In this document: positions 42,449 to 56,791 of the stretch, one piece after another
Position numbering within the stretch: position 1 is the first letter of the stretch
Layout: each line of letters opens with the position of its first letter
NCBI RefSeq assembly: GCF_024189295.1
Contig: NZ_JAIZEN010000006.1
Location: 1-64,000 of the forward strand
Direction of reading: 5' to 3'
Length of the DNA stretch: 64,000 nt
From: Halobacillus sp. A1
GTDB lineage: Bacteria > Bacillota > Bacilli > Bacillales > Halobacillaceae
Made by a program: the position numbers and the translations under genes
Notes under the pieces: model-generated
What the model was told of the DNA's origin: nothing
Database searches by the model: none
The model's input: only the letters and a program-made list of their open reading frames with translations

Positions 42449-43359
42449 TTTACACTTGTACACTTAACCCTTCCATCGACTACATCATGCATGTGGATGG
42501 ATTTCAATCGGGAGGGCTGACTAGATCTAATAAAACTTTTTATTACCCCGGAGGGAAAGGGATCAACGTTTCCAGAGTAATGGAAAGACTTGGAGTTTCT
42601 ACTATAGCTCTCGGGTATATAGGGAATTTCACGGGGCAATTCATTATAAATTCCCTCGAACAAGAAGGTATTAAGCACAACTTTATTGAGACGGGGGACT
42701 ATACAAGGATCAATGTAAAACTAAAAGGTGAACAGGAATCAGAAATCAACGGTCCCGGCCCAAATGTTTCTGAACTACAACTTACCCAGCTTCTTGATCA
42801 AGTTCGATCATTACATGAAGAGGATTTCCTGATTCTTGCCGGCAGCGTCCCTTCATCAATGCCTAAGGACTTTTATAACCAAATAGCTGACATTTGCGCG
42901 CAGAAAAACATTCCACTAGTTGCAGACACTTCAGGGGACGCACTTAGGCAGCTATTAGGAAAAGAAGTATTTTTTCTAAAGCCTAATGAACATGAACTAG
43001 GAGAATTGTTCGATACTACGATTTCTTCAGTGGAAGATGCTGCTTACTATGCGCGCAAACTTGTCGAGCAAGGTGCAAAACACGTCATCGTCTCCATGGG
43101 AGGGAAAGGTGCCGTATATGTAGACAGGGACCATAAATTTTATGCGAACGTTCCGAAAGGCGAAGTGAAAAACTCTGTTGGCGCCGGTGACTCCGTTGTT
43201 TCTGGATTCATCGCAGGACTAAGTCAAGGGAAATCTGTTGAAGAAGCTTTCAGAGATGGTGTAGCTACAGGAAGTGCCACTGCTTTTCAAGATGACTTAT
43301 GTCAAAAGGAAGACGCCGATCACTTAAAAGAAGAGATCAAGATTTCACCTATTATCTAA
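42445..43359 (+). CDS. fruK: 1-phosphofructokinase
   Basis: This 304-residue PfkB-family kinase phosphorylates fructose 1-phosphate, the product of the fructose PTS, to fructose 1,6-bisphosphate. Landmarks are the N-terminal TLNPSIDYIMHV, the substrate glycine loop YPGGKGINVSRVMERLG and the catalytic GAGDSVVSGFIAG with its Asp base. ATGA overlap with fruR shows translational coupling; fruA follows 15 bp later. Confidence 0.96.
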   Translation: MIYTCTLNPSIDYIMHVDGFQSGGLTRSNKTFYYPGGKGINVSRVMERLGVSTIALGYIGNFTGQFIINSLEQEGIKHNFIETGDYTRINVKLKGEQESEINGPGPNVSELQLTQLLDQVRSLHEEDFLILAGSVPSSMPKDFYNQIADICAQKNIPLVADTSGDALRQLLGKEVFFLKPNEHELGELFDTTISSVEDAAYYARKLVEQGAKHVIVSMGGKGAVYVDRDHKFYANVPKGEVKNSVGAGDSVVSGFIAGLSQGKSVEEAFRDGVATGSATAFQDDLCQKEDADHLKEEIKISPII

Positions 43360-43374
43360 GGAGGGAAAGATACA

Positions 43375-45276
43375 ATGAGAATTACAGATTTGTTGACGAA
43401 AGATACCATTTTGCTTAACATGACAGCTTCTTCCAAGCCAGAAGCCATAGATGAACTGATTGGAAAGCTGGATCAAGCCGGTAAGCTGAATGACCGGGAC
43501 GGATATAAACAGGCCATTGAAGAACGCGAACAGCAAAGTACAACAGGGATCGGAGAAGGAATCGCTATCCCTCACGCAAAAACGGCTTCTGTAAAAGAAC
43601 CAGCGATCGCGTTTGGCCGCTCACAGGAAGGCCTGGATTATGAATCATTAGATGGGCAGCCTACGAACCTCTTCTTTATGATTGCTGCATCAGAAGGAGC
43701 CAACCAAGCTCACTTAGAAACACTGTCCAGCCTCTCATCCTTTTTAATGGATAAGAATTTTCGCGAAAAATTAGAGACAGCTAAAACAGAAGATGATGTT
43801 ATAGAAGCGATCAACGCGAAAGAAGCAGAGGAAAATGAGGATGAAGTTGAAGATTCTTCTACATCTGAAGGTAAAGTACTTGCTGTAACTGCTTGCCCAA
43901 CAGGGATCGCCCATACGTATATGGCCGCGGATAAATTGAAAGAAACAGCAAAAGAAATGGGCGTTGAAATCAAAGTGCAGACAAATGGCTCAAGCGGAGT
44001 AAAGAACCGTTTGACCGCTGACGACATTGCACAAGCTTCTGCCATCATTGTAGCCGCAGATACGAAAGTAGATATGAGCGTATTTGATGGTAAACCAGTA
44101 ATTGAAGTTCCTGTCGCAAAAGCGATTCACGAACCTAAACAATTGATTACTAAAGCTCAAAATAAAGATGCTCCAATTTACAGCCATGAAGGCGGAAGTT
44201 CAGATTCAGAAGATGGCGGCGGTAAAAAACGCGGTGGTATTTATAAACATTTGATGAATGGTGTTTCCAACATGCTTCCGTTTGTTGTTGGGGGCGGTAT
44301 TCTCATAGCATTATCGTTCTTCTTCGGAATTAACTCTGCAGATCCAGATAGTGAACAATATAACCGTTTCGCGGAGATGCTTAACACGATCGGGGGCGGC
44401 AATGCTTTCTTCCTTCTTGTTCCTGTACTAGCCGGTTTCATTGCTTCTAGTATTGCAGATCGCCCTGGCTTTGCTCCTGGTATGATTGGCGGTTTGATCG
44501 CTACCACTTCAGGAGTCGAAGGTGCTGATGGAGGTTCAGGTTTCCTTGGAGGACTTATTGCTGGTTTCTTAGCAGGTTATCTAACGTTAGGTATTAAAAA
44601 ATTGTTGGAAGGCTTACCTCAGTTTTTAGATGGATTAAAGACGGTACTTTTCTATCCCGTACTTGCCATATTTGGTACAGGAATGATCATGCTGTTGATC
44701 AATCCTCCATTGACAAGCATTTACACTGGTCTGCTTAGTTGGTTAGAAGGACTTACAGGAGCCAACGTAGCTGTTCTTGGAATAATTATAGGCGGCATGA
44801 TGGCTGTCGATATGGGTGGTCCGATCAACAAAGCTGCCTATACGTTTGGTATTGCAACACTGGATGCCGATAACTTTAATATTATCGCTGCAGCAATGGC
44901 AGGTGGTATGGTTCCCCCATTAGCTATGGCACTATCAACTACAATCTTCAAAAATAAATATACAAAACAAGAACGCGAATCAGGAAAAACTGCTTATGCA
45001 TTAGGAGCGTTCTTCATTACGGAAGGCGCCATTCCGTTTGCAGCAGCCGATCCTGCCAGAGTTATACCATCCATGGTTGTGGGCTCAGCCATAACCGGCG
45101 CTTTGACTATGCTCTTCAGCATTGGTTTAACTGCTCCACACGGTGGTATTGTAGTCATTGGTCTCGTTCAAGGTGGGATTACACAAGCTGCTCTGTACAT
45201 TCTCGCTATTTTAATTGGTTCAATAGTTGCAGCATTTATGGTAGGATTCTTGAAAAAGGACCTAAGAAAAGCTTAA
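43375..45276 (+). CDS. fruA: Fructose-specific PTS enzyme IIABC
   Basis: This 633-residue membrane protein imports and phosphorylates fructose. Domains in order: EIIA (about 1-145, with the active His in GIAIPHAKTASVKEPAIA), EIIB (about 160-260, active Cys in VTACPTGIAHTYMAADKL) and EIIC (about 285-630, nine or ten membrane helices, with GGPINKAAYTFGIATL and EGAIPFAAADPARVIPSMVV). It is the transporter of a fruR-fruK-fruA-ptsH-ptsI operon. GGAGGG lies just before ATG 43375. Confidence 0.97.
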   Translation: MRITDLLTKDTILLNMTASSKPEAIDELIGKLDQAGKLNDRDGYKQAIEEREQQSTTGIGEGIAIPHAKTASVKEPAIAFGRSQEGLDYESLDGQPTNLFFMIAASEGANQAHLETLSSLSSFLMDKNFREKLETAKTEDDVIEAINAKEAEENEDEVEDSSTSEGKVLAVTACPTGIAHTYMAADKLKETAKEMGVEIKVQTNGSSGVKNRLTADDIAQASAIIVAADTKVDMSVFDGKPVIEVPVAKAIHEPKQLITKAQNKDAPIYSHEGGSSDSEDGGGKKRGGIYKHLMNGVSNMLPFVVGGGILIALSFFFGINSADPDSEQYNRFAEMLNTIGGGNAFFLLVPVLAGFIASSIADRPGFAPGMIGGLIATTSGVEGADGGSGFLGGLIAGFLAGYLTLGIKKLLEGLPQFLDGLKTVLFYPVLAIFGTGMIMLLINPPLTSIYTGLLSWLEGLTGANVAVLGIIIGGMMAVDMGGPINKAAYTFGIATLDADNFNIIAAAMAGGMVPPLAMALSTTIFKNKYTKQERESGKTAYALGAFFITEGAIPFAAADPARVIPSMVVGSAITGALTMLFSIGLTAPHGGIVVIGLVQGGITQAALYILAILIGSIVAAFMVGFLKKDLRKA

Positions 45277-45333
45277 AATAAGAGAGTTAGGGTATTCTTT
45301 TTTAGAGACCTATTATTATGAGGAGGAATTAGA

Positions 45334-45600
45334 ATGGTAGAAAAAACTTTTCACATCACATCTTCAGACGGCGTACATGCTCGTCCGGCAACTGTGCTTG
45401 TACAAAATGCAGGAAAATATGAGTCAGACATCAACCTGCACTACAAAGAGAAATCAGTGAACCTTAAATCCATCATGGGAATCATGAGCCTTGGGATTCC
45501 TTCAGGAGCGGATGTAAAGATTACTGCTGAAGGCAGTGACGAACAAGAAGCAATCGATCACCTTGCAACGACTTTAAAGAATGAAGGGCTGGGGGAATAA
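45334..45600 (+). CDS. ptsH: Phosphocarrier protein HPr
   Basis: This 88-residue protein has His15 ([11 protein letters not shown]), which carries phosphate from EI to EIIA domains, and Ser46 (NLKSIMG), the site of HPr kinase for CcpA co-repression. AGGAGG lies 7 nt before the ATG. There is no terminator in the 57 bp after fruA, and ptsI follows 4 bp after the stop, so it is part of the fructose operon. Confidence 0.97.
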   Translation: MVEKTFHITSSDGVHARPATVLVQNAGKYESDINLHYKEKSVNLKSIMGIMSLGIPSGADVKITAEGSDEQEAIDHLATTLKNEGLGE

Positions 45601-45604
45601 CTTC

Positions 45605-47323
45605 ATGACACAACTTCAAGGAATTGCAGCTTCCAGTGGTATAGCGATCGCTAAAGTATACCGTCTGGAGGCTCCAGACCTTTCTTACAGCAAGACAGAT
45701 GTAGACCAACCGGAACAAGAAGTCAAAAGACTGCATGATGCATTGGATATTTCTAAGAATGAACTGGAAAAAATCAAAGCTCATACTAAAAATTCACTGG
45801 GTGATGAGCATGCCGAAATATTCTCAGCTCACCTGCTCGTCCTAAGTGATCCAGAACTTATCAAACCGATCGAGGATAAAATCAAAGCGGATAACGTTAA
45901 TGCAGAAGCTGCTCTAGACGAGACAGCTAACATGTTCATCGACATGTTTAAAGGCATGGATAATGAATATATGCGCGAGCGTGCTGCGGACATACAGGAC
46001 GTTACAAAAAGGGTTATGGCTCATTTATTGAACGTTACGTTCCCCGACCCTGCATTGATTAATGAAGAAGTTGTCATCGTTGCGGATGATTTAACTCCAT
46101 CAGATACAGCTCAACTTAATAAGCAGTATGTCAAAGGTTTCACTACGGACATCGGTGGCCGAACTTCTCACTCGGCGATTATGGCCCGCTCTCTTGAAAT
46201 TCCGGCGGTAGTTGGAACTAAGGATATTACCAGCCGTGCAGAGAAAGACGTCATGATCATTGTAGACGGTATTAACGGAGACGTGATTGTAGATCCATCA
46301 GCTGAAGAAATCAGCCGATATGAGCAGAAACAAGCTGATTTTGAAGAGAAGAAAAAAGAATGGGCTAAGCTCAAAGATGATCCTACAAAAACTGCCGATG
46401 GTGAACACGTAGAGCTAGCGGCCAACATAGGAACGCCTGAAGATGTGGCTGGAGTGCTTAACAATGGCGGGGAAGGTGTAGGCCTTTATCGTACAGAATT
46501 TCTCTATATGGGTAAAAATCAACTTCCTACAGAAGAAGAACAGTTTGATGCATACTCTTCTGTATTAAAGCAAATGGGAGACAAGCCTGTTGTCGTCCGT
46601 ACACTTGATATCGGAGGAGATAAAGAGCTTGACTATTTAGACCTTCCAAAAGAAATGAACCCATTTCTGGGCTACCGCGCGATACGTCTTTGTCTAGAAC
46701 GTGATGATATTTTCCGTGTTCAGCTCCGTGCTCTTCTACGCGCAAGTGTACACGGCAACTTAAAAATCATGTTCCCTATGATTGCTACTCTTGATGAATT
46801 CCGTCAGGCAAAAGCATTGCTTGAAGAAGAAAAACAGAAGTTGATCGAAGAGGGACACGAAGTCGCTGAAAAATTCGAAGTTGGCATGATGGTTGAGATC
46901 CCGGCAACTGCTGTCATTGCTCGTCAGTTCGCTAAAGAAGTTGATTTCTTCAGTATTGGTACGAATGATTTAATCCAGTACACAATGGCTGCCGACCGAA
47001 TGAATGAACGGGTTTCTTATTTATATCAACCATACAACCCTGCCATTTTAGGTTTAATCAATAATGTTATCGAAGCAGCTCATGCTGAAGGCAAATGGGC
47101 TGGGATGTGCGGAGAAATGGCGGGCGACGAAATCGCTATACCGATTCTTCTCGGCCTTGGATTGGACGAATTCAGTATGAGTGCTACTTCAATCCTGCCA
47201 GCTCGTACACAATTAAAAGAACTATCTAAACAAGAATTGGCTGGCTTTAAAGATGAGATCCTTTCCTTGGGTACTTCTGAAGAAGTAGTAGCGTTCGTCA
47301 AAGAAAAAACGAACCAAACTTAA
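45605..47323 (+). CDS. ptsI: PTS enzyme I, phosphoenolpyruvate-protein phosphotransferase
   Basis: This 572-residue enzyme transfers phosphate from PEP to HPr. The active His is in [20 protein letters not shown]. The PEP-binding barrel carries [16 protein letters not shown] and [18 protein letters not shown], and the catalytic Cys is in GMCGEMAGD. The start is ATG 45605 ([20 protein letters not shown]), after GGGGGAA; an overlapping upstream start at 45581 is less likely. It is the last gene of the fru operon. Confidence 0.97.
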   Translation: MTQLQGIAASSGIAIAKVYRLEAPDLSYSKTDVDQPEQEVKRLHDALDISKNELEKIKAHTKNSLGDEHAEIFSAHLLVLSDPELIKPIEDKIKADNVNAEAALDETANMFIDMFKGMDNEYMRERAADIQDVTKRVMAHLLNVTFPDPALINEEVVIVADDLTPSDTAQLNKQYVKGFTTDIGGRTSHSAIMARSLEIPAVVGTKDITSRAEKDVMIIVDGINGDVIVDPSAEEISRYEQKQADFEEKKKEWAKLKDDPTKTADGEHVELAANIGTPEDVAGVLNNGGEGVGLYRTEFLYMGKNQLPTEEEQFDAYSSVLKQMGDKPVVVRTLDIGGDKELDYLDLPKEMNPFLGYRAIRLCLERDDIFRVQLRALLRASVHGNLKIMFPMIATLDEFRQAKALLEEEKQKLIEEGHEVAEKFEVGMMVEIPATAVIARQFAKEVDFFSIGTNDLIQYTMAADRMNERVSYLYQPYNPAILGLINNVIEAAHAEGKWAGMCGEMAGDEIAIPILLGLGLDEFSMSATSILPARTQLKELSKQELAGFKDEILSLGTSEEVVAFVKEKTNQT

Positions 47324-47361
47324 ATAATTCCACCTATTCGTGACACACTATCTTTATAACT

Positions 47362-47391
47362 AGAAGGGAGAGCCACTGGTTCCTCCCTTCT
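47362..47391 (+). terminator. Terminator of the fru-pts operon
   Basis: AGAAGGGAG-ag-CC pairs with GG-tt-CCTCCCTTCT, followed by TTAAAT. It lies 39 bp after the ptsI stop. Confidence 0.75.
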
Positions 47392-47419
47392 TTAAATGCT
47401 TTAAGAAAGAAGTGACTTC

Positions 47420-47593
47420 ATGACATTAACTATTGTGATGATCATATGTATTGCTATCGTCTTAGGCATTGCAGGAGCCTTCTGGGCAGCTATCTCCAAG
47501 GGCTACGCTTATGAGCATACGGTTGACCCTCATCCGGATGACCAATCACCGGACAATGAAACTCCACCAAAAGAAACTGACTCTCAAAAATAA
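47420..47593 (+). CDS. YtzI-like small membrane protein
   Basis: This 57-residue protein has one N-terminal membrane helix (TLTIVMIICIAIVLGIAGAF), then AISKGYAYEHTVDPHPDDQS. The S-K-G-Y-A-Y-x-H-T-x-D-P pattern is that of B. subtilis YtzI and other small Bacillaceae membrane proteins of unknown function. The ribosome site (AAGAAGTG) is weak. The stop codon lies inside the loop of the terminator at 47574-47608. Confidence 0.65.
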   Translation: MTLTIVMIICIAIVLGIAGAFWAAISKGYAYEHTVDPHPDDQSPDNETPPKETDSQK

Positions 47594-47608
47594 GAGAGTC
47601 AGTTTCTT
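47574..47608. terminator. Bidirectional terminator after the YtzI-like gene
   Basis: AAACTGACTCTC and GAGAGTCAGTTT pair perfectly, followed by CTTTT on the plus strand. It overlaps the 3' ends of both the YtzI-like gene and the nitroreductase gene. Confidence 0.85.
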
Positions 47609-48192
47609 TTAATGAATGAATCTTTTTTTATAGTGATGGATACTGTGTCCCTATTTTTAGCCCGGGGTATTTTTTTAGGATAGCCCATTTGCAGTACCCC
47701 GACAATTTTATGTTGATCACTATTTAATCCAATATCCTTAATAAATTTCTTGTCGTGGATATAAGGGCTAGAAGTCCAAAGTACGCCTATTTTGTATGCC
47801 CAGGCAGCAAGCTGGACATTTTGGATGAAAGCACAGACTGCAGCATAATCTTCTTCGTACTTATGTTCATCGATATCTTCTTCCATATAAATAAGCGCAT
47901 GGTGAGGAATATCTACCAAAAATTTTTTGATCCCCTCCATCATTCTTTTCGTTTTATCTACTGAATAGCCTTCTGTCAGACCATTTCTCACATAGCTTTC
48001 AATTACAAGACTTGCGTAATCATCACTTCCCGATTCCTGGAAAAGAAGCACCTGCCACGGCTGCTTCATCCGATGATTAGGAGCCCAGCTCGCTATATTG
48101 AAAATTTCCTGCAGGATATTTTCTTCTATTCTTTTTGGAGAGAATTCATGAATGGAGCGCCGCTCCTTAATCGCTTCAATTATATCCAACAT
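47599..48192 (-). CDS. Nitroreductase-family flavoprotein
   Basis: This 197-residue protein has an FMN-binding nitroreductase fold: IKERRSIHEFSPKRI, the FMN contact SWAPNHRMKQPWQVLLFQE and QNVQLAAWAYKIGVLWTSSP are typical of the small YdjA-like subgroup. It probably reduces nitro compounds or quinones with NAD(P)H; the physiological substrate is unknown. ATG 48192 is preferred to the GTG 6 nt upstream because it is better spaced from TGAGG. Fifteen bases separate it from the YdcF-like gene, so they may be co-transcribed. Confidence 0.88.
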   Translation of the reverse strand: MLDIIEAIKERRSIHEFSPKRIEENILQEIFNIASWAPNHRMKQPWQVLLFQESGSDDYASLVIESYVRNGLTEGYSVDKTKRMMEGIKKFLVDIPHHALIYMEEDIDEHKYEEDYAAVCAFIQNVQLAAWAYKIGVLWTSSPYIHDKKFIKDIGLNSDQHKIVGVLQMGYPKKIPRAKNRDTVSITIKKDSFIKRN

Positions 48193-48207
48193 GCACACCT
48201 CAGCTAT

Positions 48208-48789
48208 TTAACGGAATACTTTTAAAATTTGGTTCCCTACATAATATGCCCATTCTTCAAAGAAAAATGGCAGCTTAGTTTCTAACGACTCATAAGCAGA
48301 ATACTCGGTGGCTACCCCTTCCGCATCCATCCCTCTTTCATTGGCAATAGACACAGCGCGTTTTAAATGAAAAGCATCACTAACTAAAAGAAAGGATTTA
48401 ATGTCCCGGTTTTCGATTAAAGTGTTAGCATTATATAAATTCTCTTCGGTTTCCAGAGACTTATCTTCCACTATGATGTCTTTTTCTGGCACTCCTTGTT
48501 CCATCGCATAACTTTTACCTACTTCTCCCTCTGAGTCTTCAGCCGAATCTATAGTACCTCCGGTTACAATTAAAAAATCGACTTGACCTTTTTTATATAA
48601 TTCTATGCCTTGTTTTAAACGACCTTCAAAAACCGGACTGGGTGTTCCATTCCACTGTGCAGCACCTAAAATGATAGCTGCATCAGCATCTGCGTCTTCG
48701 TTGTTTGCACCATAGGTCCAGATCGAATACCCTGTATAAGCTACATATATGATAAATAAGATGACAATATATTTTATTAGTTTCTTCAT
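48208..48789 (-). CDS. YdcF-like (DUF218) membrane-anchored protein
   Basis: This 193-residue protein has one N-terminal membrane helix (LIKYIVILFIIYVAYTGYSI), then a DUF218 domain facing outward: AAIILGAAQWNGTPSPVFEG, DFLIVTGGTIDS, ENLYNANTLI and LLVSDAFHLKRAVSIANERG. The family includes SanA, ElyC and YdcF, which are linked to envelope integrity, but no reaction is established. It is followed 15 bp later by the nitroreductase gene. Confidence 0.85.
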   Translation of the reverse strand: MKKLIKYIVILFIIYVAYTGYSIWTYGANNEDADADAAIILGAAQWNGTPSPVFEGRLKQGIELYKKGQVDFLIVTGGTIDSAEDSEGEVGKSYAMEQGVPEKDIIVEDKSLETEENLYNANTLIENRDIKSFLLVSDAFHLKRAVSIANERGMDAEGVATEYSAYESLETKLPFFFEEWAYYVGNQILKVFR

Positions 48790-48856
48790 AGTCTAAAGTC
48801 TCCTACTAATTTCAATAATCTCTTTTTCTATCATACTAGAAAACGAAAAAAAAAAC

Positions 48857-48878
48857 CTCCCTCGAAAGTACGAAGGAG
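48857..48878 (-). terminator. Terminator of the gapA-eno operon
   Basis: On the minus strand CTCCTTCG and CGAGGGAG pair around TACTTT and are followed by ten T. It lies 24 bp after the eno stop codon. Confidence 0.9.
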
Positions 48879-48901
48879 ATTTTTGATTTTGCTTTTAATT
48901 C

Positions 48902-53697
<4,796 letters not shown>

Positions 53698-53816
53698 GAT
53701 TCGACAACCTCCTTCATTTTAGTCAGGATTACATCTCACCCCTGCCCACTATGTACCTTCCACATTTAGATGCCGTAGAAACCATATGAACAAGGAAAAT
53801 CTCTTAAGACATGGGT

Positions 53817-53846
53817 AAAGGAGGAGGACATGAGACCCCCTCCTTT
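53817..53846 (-). other. Hairpin between gapA and pgk
   Basis: AAAGGAGG and CCTCCTTT form an 8-bp stem with additional GG/CC pairing. No T-run follows on the minus strand, so it is not a standard terminator. It could mark an mRNA processing site or stabilise the gapA transcript 3' end. Confidence 0.5.
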
Positions 53847-53889
53847 CCATTATACTCTATCTTATTATGAACCTAAAATTAAATGGATA

Positions 53890-54897
53890 TTATAGGCCTT
53901 GTTTCTTAAGGAAAGCAGCAAGGTCTACGCAACGGTTAGAGTAACCGAATTCGTTGTCATACCAAGATACGACTTTAACCATATTGTTATCAAGTGTAAG
54001 TGTAGAAAGACCATCGATAACTGAAGATTGAGTGTTGCCGTTGTAGTCAGAAGAAACTAGCGGCTCATCGCTGTAACCAAGGATACCCTTAAGGTTACCT
54101 TCAGCTTCAGCTTTAAGAACTTCGTTTACTTCTTCAGCTGTAACGTCTTGATCAAGTTCTGCAACAAAGTCAACTAGAGATACGTTCTTAGTTGGTACAC
54201 GCATAGCCATACCAGTAAGTTTTCCTTCAAGTTGAGGAAGAACTTTAGCAACTGCTTGTGCAGCGCCAGTTGTTGTTGGAATGATGTTTTCAGCTGCCGC
54301 ACGTGCACGACGGTAGTCTTTGTGCGGGAGGTCAAGGATTTGCTGGTCGTTCGTATAAGAGTGAACTGTAGTCATCATTCCACGCTTAAGACCGAACTTG
54401 TCGTTAAGAACTTTAGCGTATGGTGCCAGGCAGTTTGTTGTACATGAAGCGTTAGAGATAACATCATGCTCGTCTTTGTTGTAATCACTTTCGTTAACAC
54501 CCATAACTACTGTGAAGTCTTCACCTTTAGCTGGAGCGGAGATAACAACTTTCTTAGCGCCTGCTTCGATGTGTTTTCTAGCATCTTCACCTTGAGTGAA
54601 ACGGCCAGTAGACTCAATAACAACTTCTACGCCAAGATCTCCCCAGCCAAGTTGTGCAGGGTCTTTTTCGGAAAGTACTTTGATTTCCTTACCGCCGATT
54701 ACAAGATTGTCACCATTTACAGTTACTTCTTCATCAAGCTTTCCGTGAACAGTATCATACTGCAGTAAGTGTGCAAGCATGTTAGCATCAGTTAAATCGT
54801 TAACTGCAACTACTTCTACCTCATCATTTTTAAGAGAAGCACGGAATACGTTACGTCCAATACGTCCAAAACCGTTAATACCAACTTTTACAGTCAT
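53890..54897 (-). CDS. gapA: Glyceraldehyde-3-phosphate dehydrogenase, glycolytic
   Basis: This 335-residue NAD-dependent enzyme has the Rossmann motif GINGFGRIGRNVFRA, catalytic Cys in SNASCTTNCLAP and His in MMTTVHSYTNDQQ. Asp in VAVNDLTD favours NAD over NADP, as expected for the glycolytic GapA rather than gluconeogenic GapB. It lies 35 bp after cggR, from whose operator it is controlled. AAGGAGG precedes ATG 54897. Confidence 0.98.
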   Translation of the reverse strand: MTVKVGINGFGRIGRNVFRASLKNDEVEVVAVNDLTDANMLAHLLQYDTVHGKLDEEVTVNGDNLVIGGKEIKVLSEKDPAQLGWGDLGVEVVIESTGRFTQGEDARKHIEAGAKKVVISAPAKGEDFTVVMGVNESDYNKDEHDVISNASCTTNCLAPYAKVLNDKFGLKRGMMTTVHSYTNDQQILDLPHKDYRRARAAAENIIPTTTGAAQAVAKVLPQLEGKLTGMAMRVPTKNVSLVDFVAELDQDVTAEEVNEVLKAEAEGNLKGILGYSDEPLVSSDYNGNTQSSVIDGLSTLTLDNNMVKVVSWYDNEFGYSNRCVDLAAFLKKQGL

Positions 54898-54932
54898 TCA
54901 AAATTCCTCCTTGAATTATAAACAATATTTAT

Positions 54933-55961
54933 TTAAAGGGACGAATCCCTTAATAACTCTTGTGCTGCCCCTTCATCAGTGATCAAAACATTACTTTGAC
55001 CTGGCTGAAAATAAGAGGCAATCGCTTGTGCCTTCGTATGACCGCCAGCTACAGCGATAACTTTATCGGTATATTTCAAGTCTTCGAGCTGCAATCCTAC
55101 TGTCCTCACTTTATGGACGATTTCACCTTGCTGATTGAAATAGTAGCCGAACGCTTCGCCAACAGCCTTTTTCTGCTTAATAATTTCGAGCTGATCACTC
55201 GAGGTCTTTCTTCGCTCAGCCATCGTCATTGCATCGCCCACGCCATGGATAACGATGTTCGCATTCCGGATCATATTCAAAATCTCTTTGATAGAAGGTT
55301 CCTCAATGATGGTATGATAGGAACTTTCACTCAGCGGATCCGGTACATAAAGCAGTCGGTAATCACCCCTGGCTTTCTTGGCCATTTCAGCACAAATTGT
55401 GTTCGCCTGGTTCTCCACGCGCTCGCCTAAGCCGCCGCGTGCAGGGACAAACATACATTTCTCTGCATCTTTTAGAGGGGTCATCATGTCAGCTACAGCT
55501 GCCATTGTTGTCCCCCCCGTAATCGCCACTGTATTATGGGGCTTCAAATGTTTTTGCAAATATTCCATGCAGGCTTTTCCCATTTCATGCTTGACCCAAT
55601 CGAGCTCGTCGCTGTCCCCTGGGACAACGATAACATGGTGTAATTTTAATGTATCCTTTAATCGCTCTTCTAAAACCTTAATGCCTGTAACATCTTTAAT
55701 GAAGTCGGCTAACTGTTCTAAAATGTTCTGACCCTCGTAGGTTAAATGCATACCTCTTGAGGTTATCTCAACAGCACCCATCTTATTCAGATAGTCCACT
55801 TCGCTGCGGACGGTACGCTCAGCAAGCTCGACATTGTCAGATAAAGTCCTTCGGCCAACAGGCTGCATCAATTGGATATAGTGCAATAATTGATAACGGC
55901 GCTGCATGATGTCCAGTACATCAGGGAATAATTTTTTTTGAAGATCGATTAAAGCTCTCAT
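54933..55961 (-). CDS. cggR: Central glycolytic genes regulator
   Basis: This 342-residue SorC/DeoR-type repressor has an N-terminal winged helix (GRRTLSDNVELAERTVRSEV) and a sugar-phosphate-binding domain (VAITGGTTMAAVADMMTP, FVPARGGLGERVENQANTIC). In B. subtilis it represses the gapA operon and is released by fructose 1,6-bisphosphate. It is the first gene of cggR-gapA-pgk-tpiA-gpmI-eno. AAAGGAG lies 7 nt before the ATG. Confidence 0.97.
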   Translation of the reverse strand: MRALIDLQKKLFPDVLDIMQRRYQLLHYIQLMQPVGRRTLSDNVELAERTVRSEVDYLNKMGAVEITSRGMHLTYEGQNILEQLADFIKDVTGIKVLEERLKDTLKLHHVIVVPGDSDELDWVKHEMGKACMEYLQKHLKPHNTVAITGGTTMAAVADMMTPLKDAEKCMFVPARGGLGERVENQANTICAEMAKKARGDYRLLYVPDPLSESSYHTIIEEPSIKEILNMIRNANIVIHGVGDAMTMAERRKTSSDQLEIIKQKKAVGEAFGYYFNQQGEIVHKVRTVGLQLEDLKYTDKVIAVAGGHTKAQAIASYFQPGQSNVLITDEGAAQELLRDSSL

Positions 55962-55995
55962 GGAATAGCTCCTTTAATATTACAAAATACATTTG

Positions 55996-56034
55996 CCGGG
56001 ATGGAATTGTCCCAGGTAGTCATAATTTGTCCCA
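55996..56034 (-). promoter_or_regulatory. CggR operator, tandem half-sites
   Basis: On the minus strand TGGGACAAATTATGAC and TGGGACAATTCCATCC lie in tandem, fitting the known plan of two GGGAC-N6-TGTC-like half-sites. The site is 35 bp upstream of the cggR start and downstream of a TATAAT at 56064-56069. Bound CggR would act as a roadblock, as in B. subtilis. Confidence 0.8.
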
Positions 56035-56063
56035 CTAGGAGCAAAAAATTATCCTTTTCACCT

Positions 56064-56069
56064 ATTATA
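56064..56069 (-). promoter_or_regulatory. -10 box of the cggR-gapA operon
   Basis: A consensus TATAAT on the minus strand is followed by the CggR operator. The best upstream -35 candidate (TTGCGC, 56094-56089) is 19 bp away and weak. Confidence 0.6.
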
Positions 56070-56114
56070 TTAACAGTGAGAAAAAGCGCGCGCAAGTTAT
56101 AAATTCATAAGAAC

Positions 56115-56348
56115 TTAATGTAAACGCTCTCTTATGGAATCCAGATTAATCCTGCGGTAATCCAGTTCATATCCATTAACTACTAGGACAGGGATTTCCA
56201 AAAGATATTTTCGCTCTAACAGTATATTACCCATTATGTCGACTTTCTCAAACTCGATCTCGGAATCCATTTTCAAAAGATCGACCAGCACTTCGACCTC
56301 TTCACATAAACCACAGTTATCTTTCCTGTAAATTATAATTTTATTCAA
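56115..56348 (-). CDS. Glutaredoxin-like thioredoxin-fold protein
   Basis: This 77-residue protein has a CGLC redox motif near the N-terminus (IIYRKDNCGLCEEVEVLV) and the cis-Pro segment LEIPVLVVNG, so it is a small glutaredoxin-family protein. From memory, such a gene commonly lies upstream of cggR in Bacillaceae. The partner is unknown. No clear ribosome site stronger than GGGAG is seen before ATG 56348. Confidence 0.8.
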   Translation of the reverse strand: MNKIIIYRKDNCGLCEEVEVLVDLLKMDSEIEFEKVDIMGNILLERKYLLEIPVLVVNGYELDYRRINLDSIRERLH

Positions 56349-56523
56349 TGATTACCACTCCCGGGTTTTCTTTTATTTATGCGTCCATGAATATAAATAA
56401 GGGTTTATTGCTCCTTATTATTTTCGATTGGTGTGATTTGTTCTCGAAAATAAAACGAAAGCATTGAATTTTACTTTTATCAAGATTCTATTTAGTGTAA
56501 ATATTTTTATATAAACTCCCTTA

Positions 56524-56692
56524 TGTAGAAGACTCAGTTTCGAGGTGTTCATACTGTTTCCGTTCAGCGTTTAGAGCTCCGGGAAATCGCTCGCTTTCCG
56601 CGGCATGCTGTTCAGCTTGATTGTCCTGATTAGCTGGCAGTATCTCCTGGTCCCCACCACCCCTGACTCTCAGCCTGGCAACGGATACCAAT
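56524..56692. repeat. GC-rich intergenic repeat, degenerate chimeric copy (R6)
   Basis: AGACTCAGTTTCGAGGTG and AGAGCTCCGGGAAATCGC correspond to the right flank and arm of R5 in reverse orientation. CCCCTGACTCTCAG with GGCAACGGATACC corresponds to the flank of R2. The middle is scrambled or lost. The 56349-56791 interval has no gene. Confidence 0.5.
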
Positions 56693-56791
56693 TACTAGAA
56701 TCAATTCATCCCTAACCCTACCATATTGTTGAATAACTTTTATGAACAATCAACGGCCACGTTTAACATAGCATTTATGAAAATATAAAAA

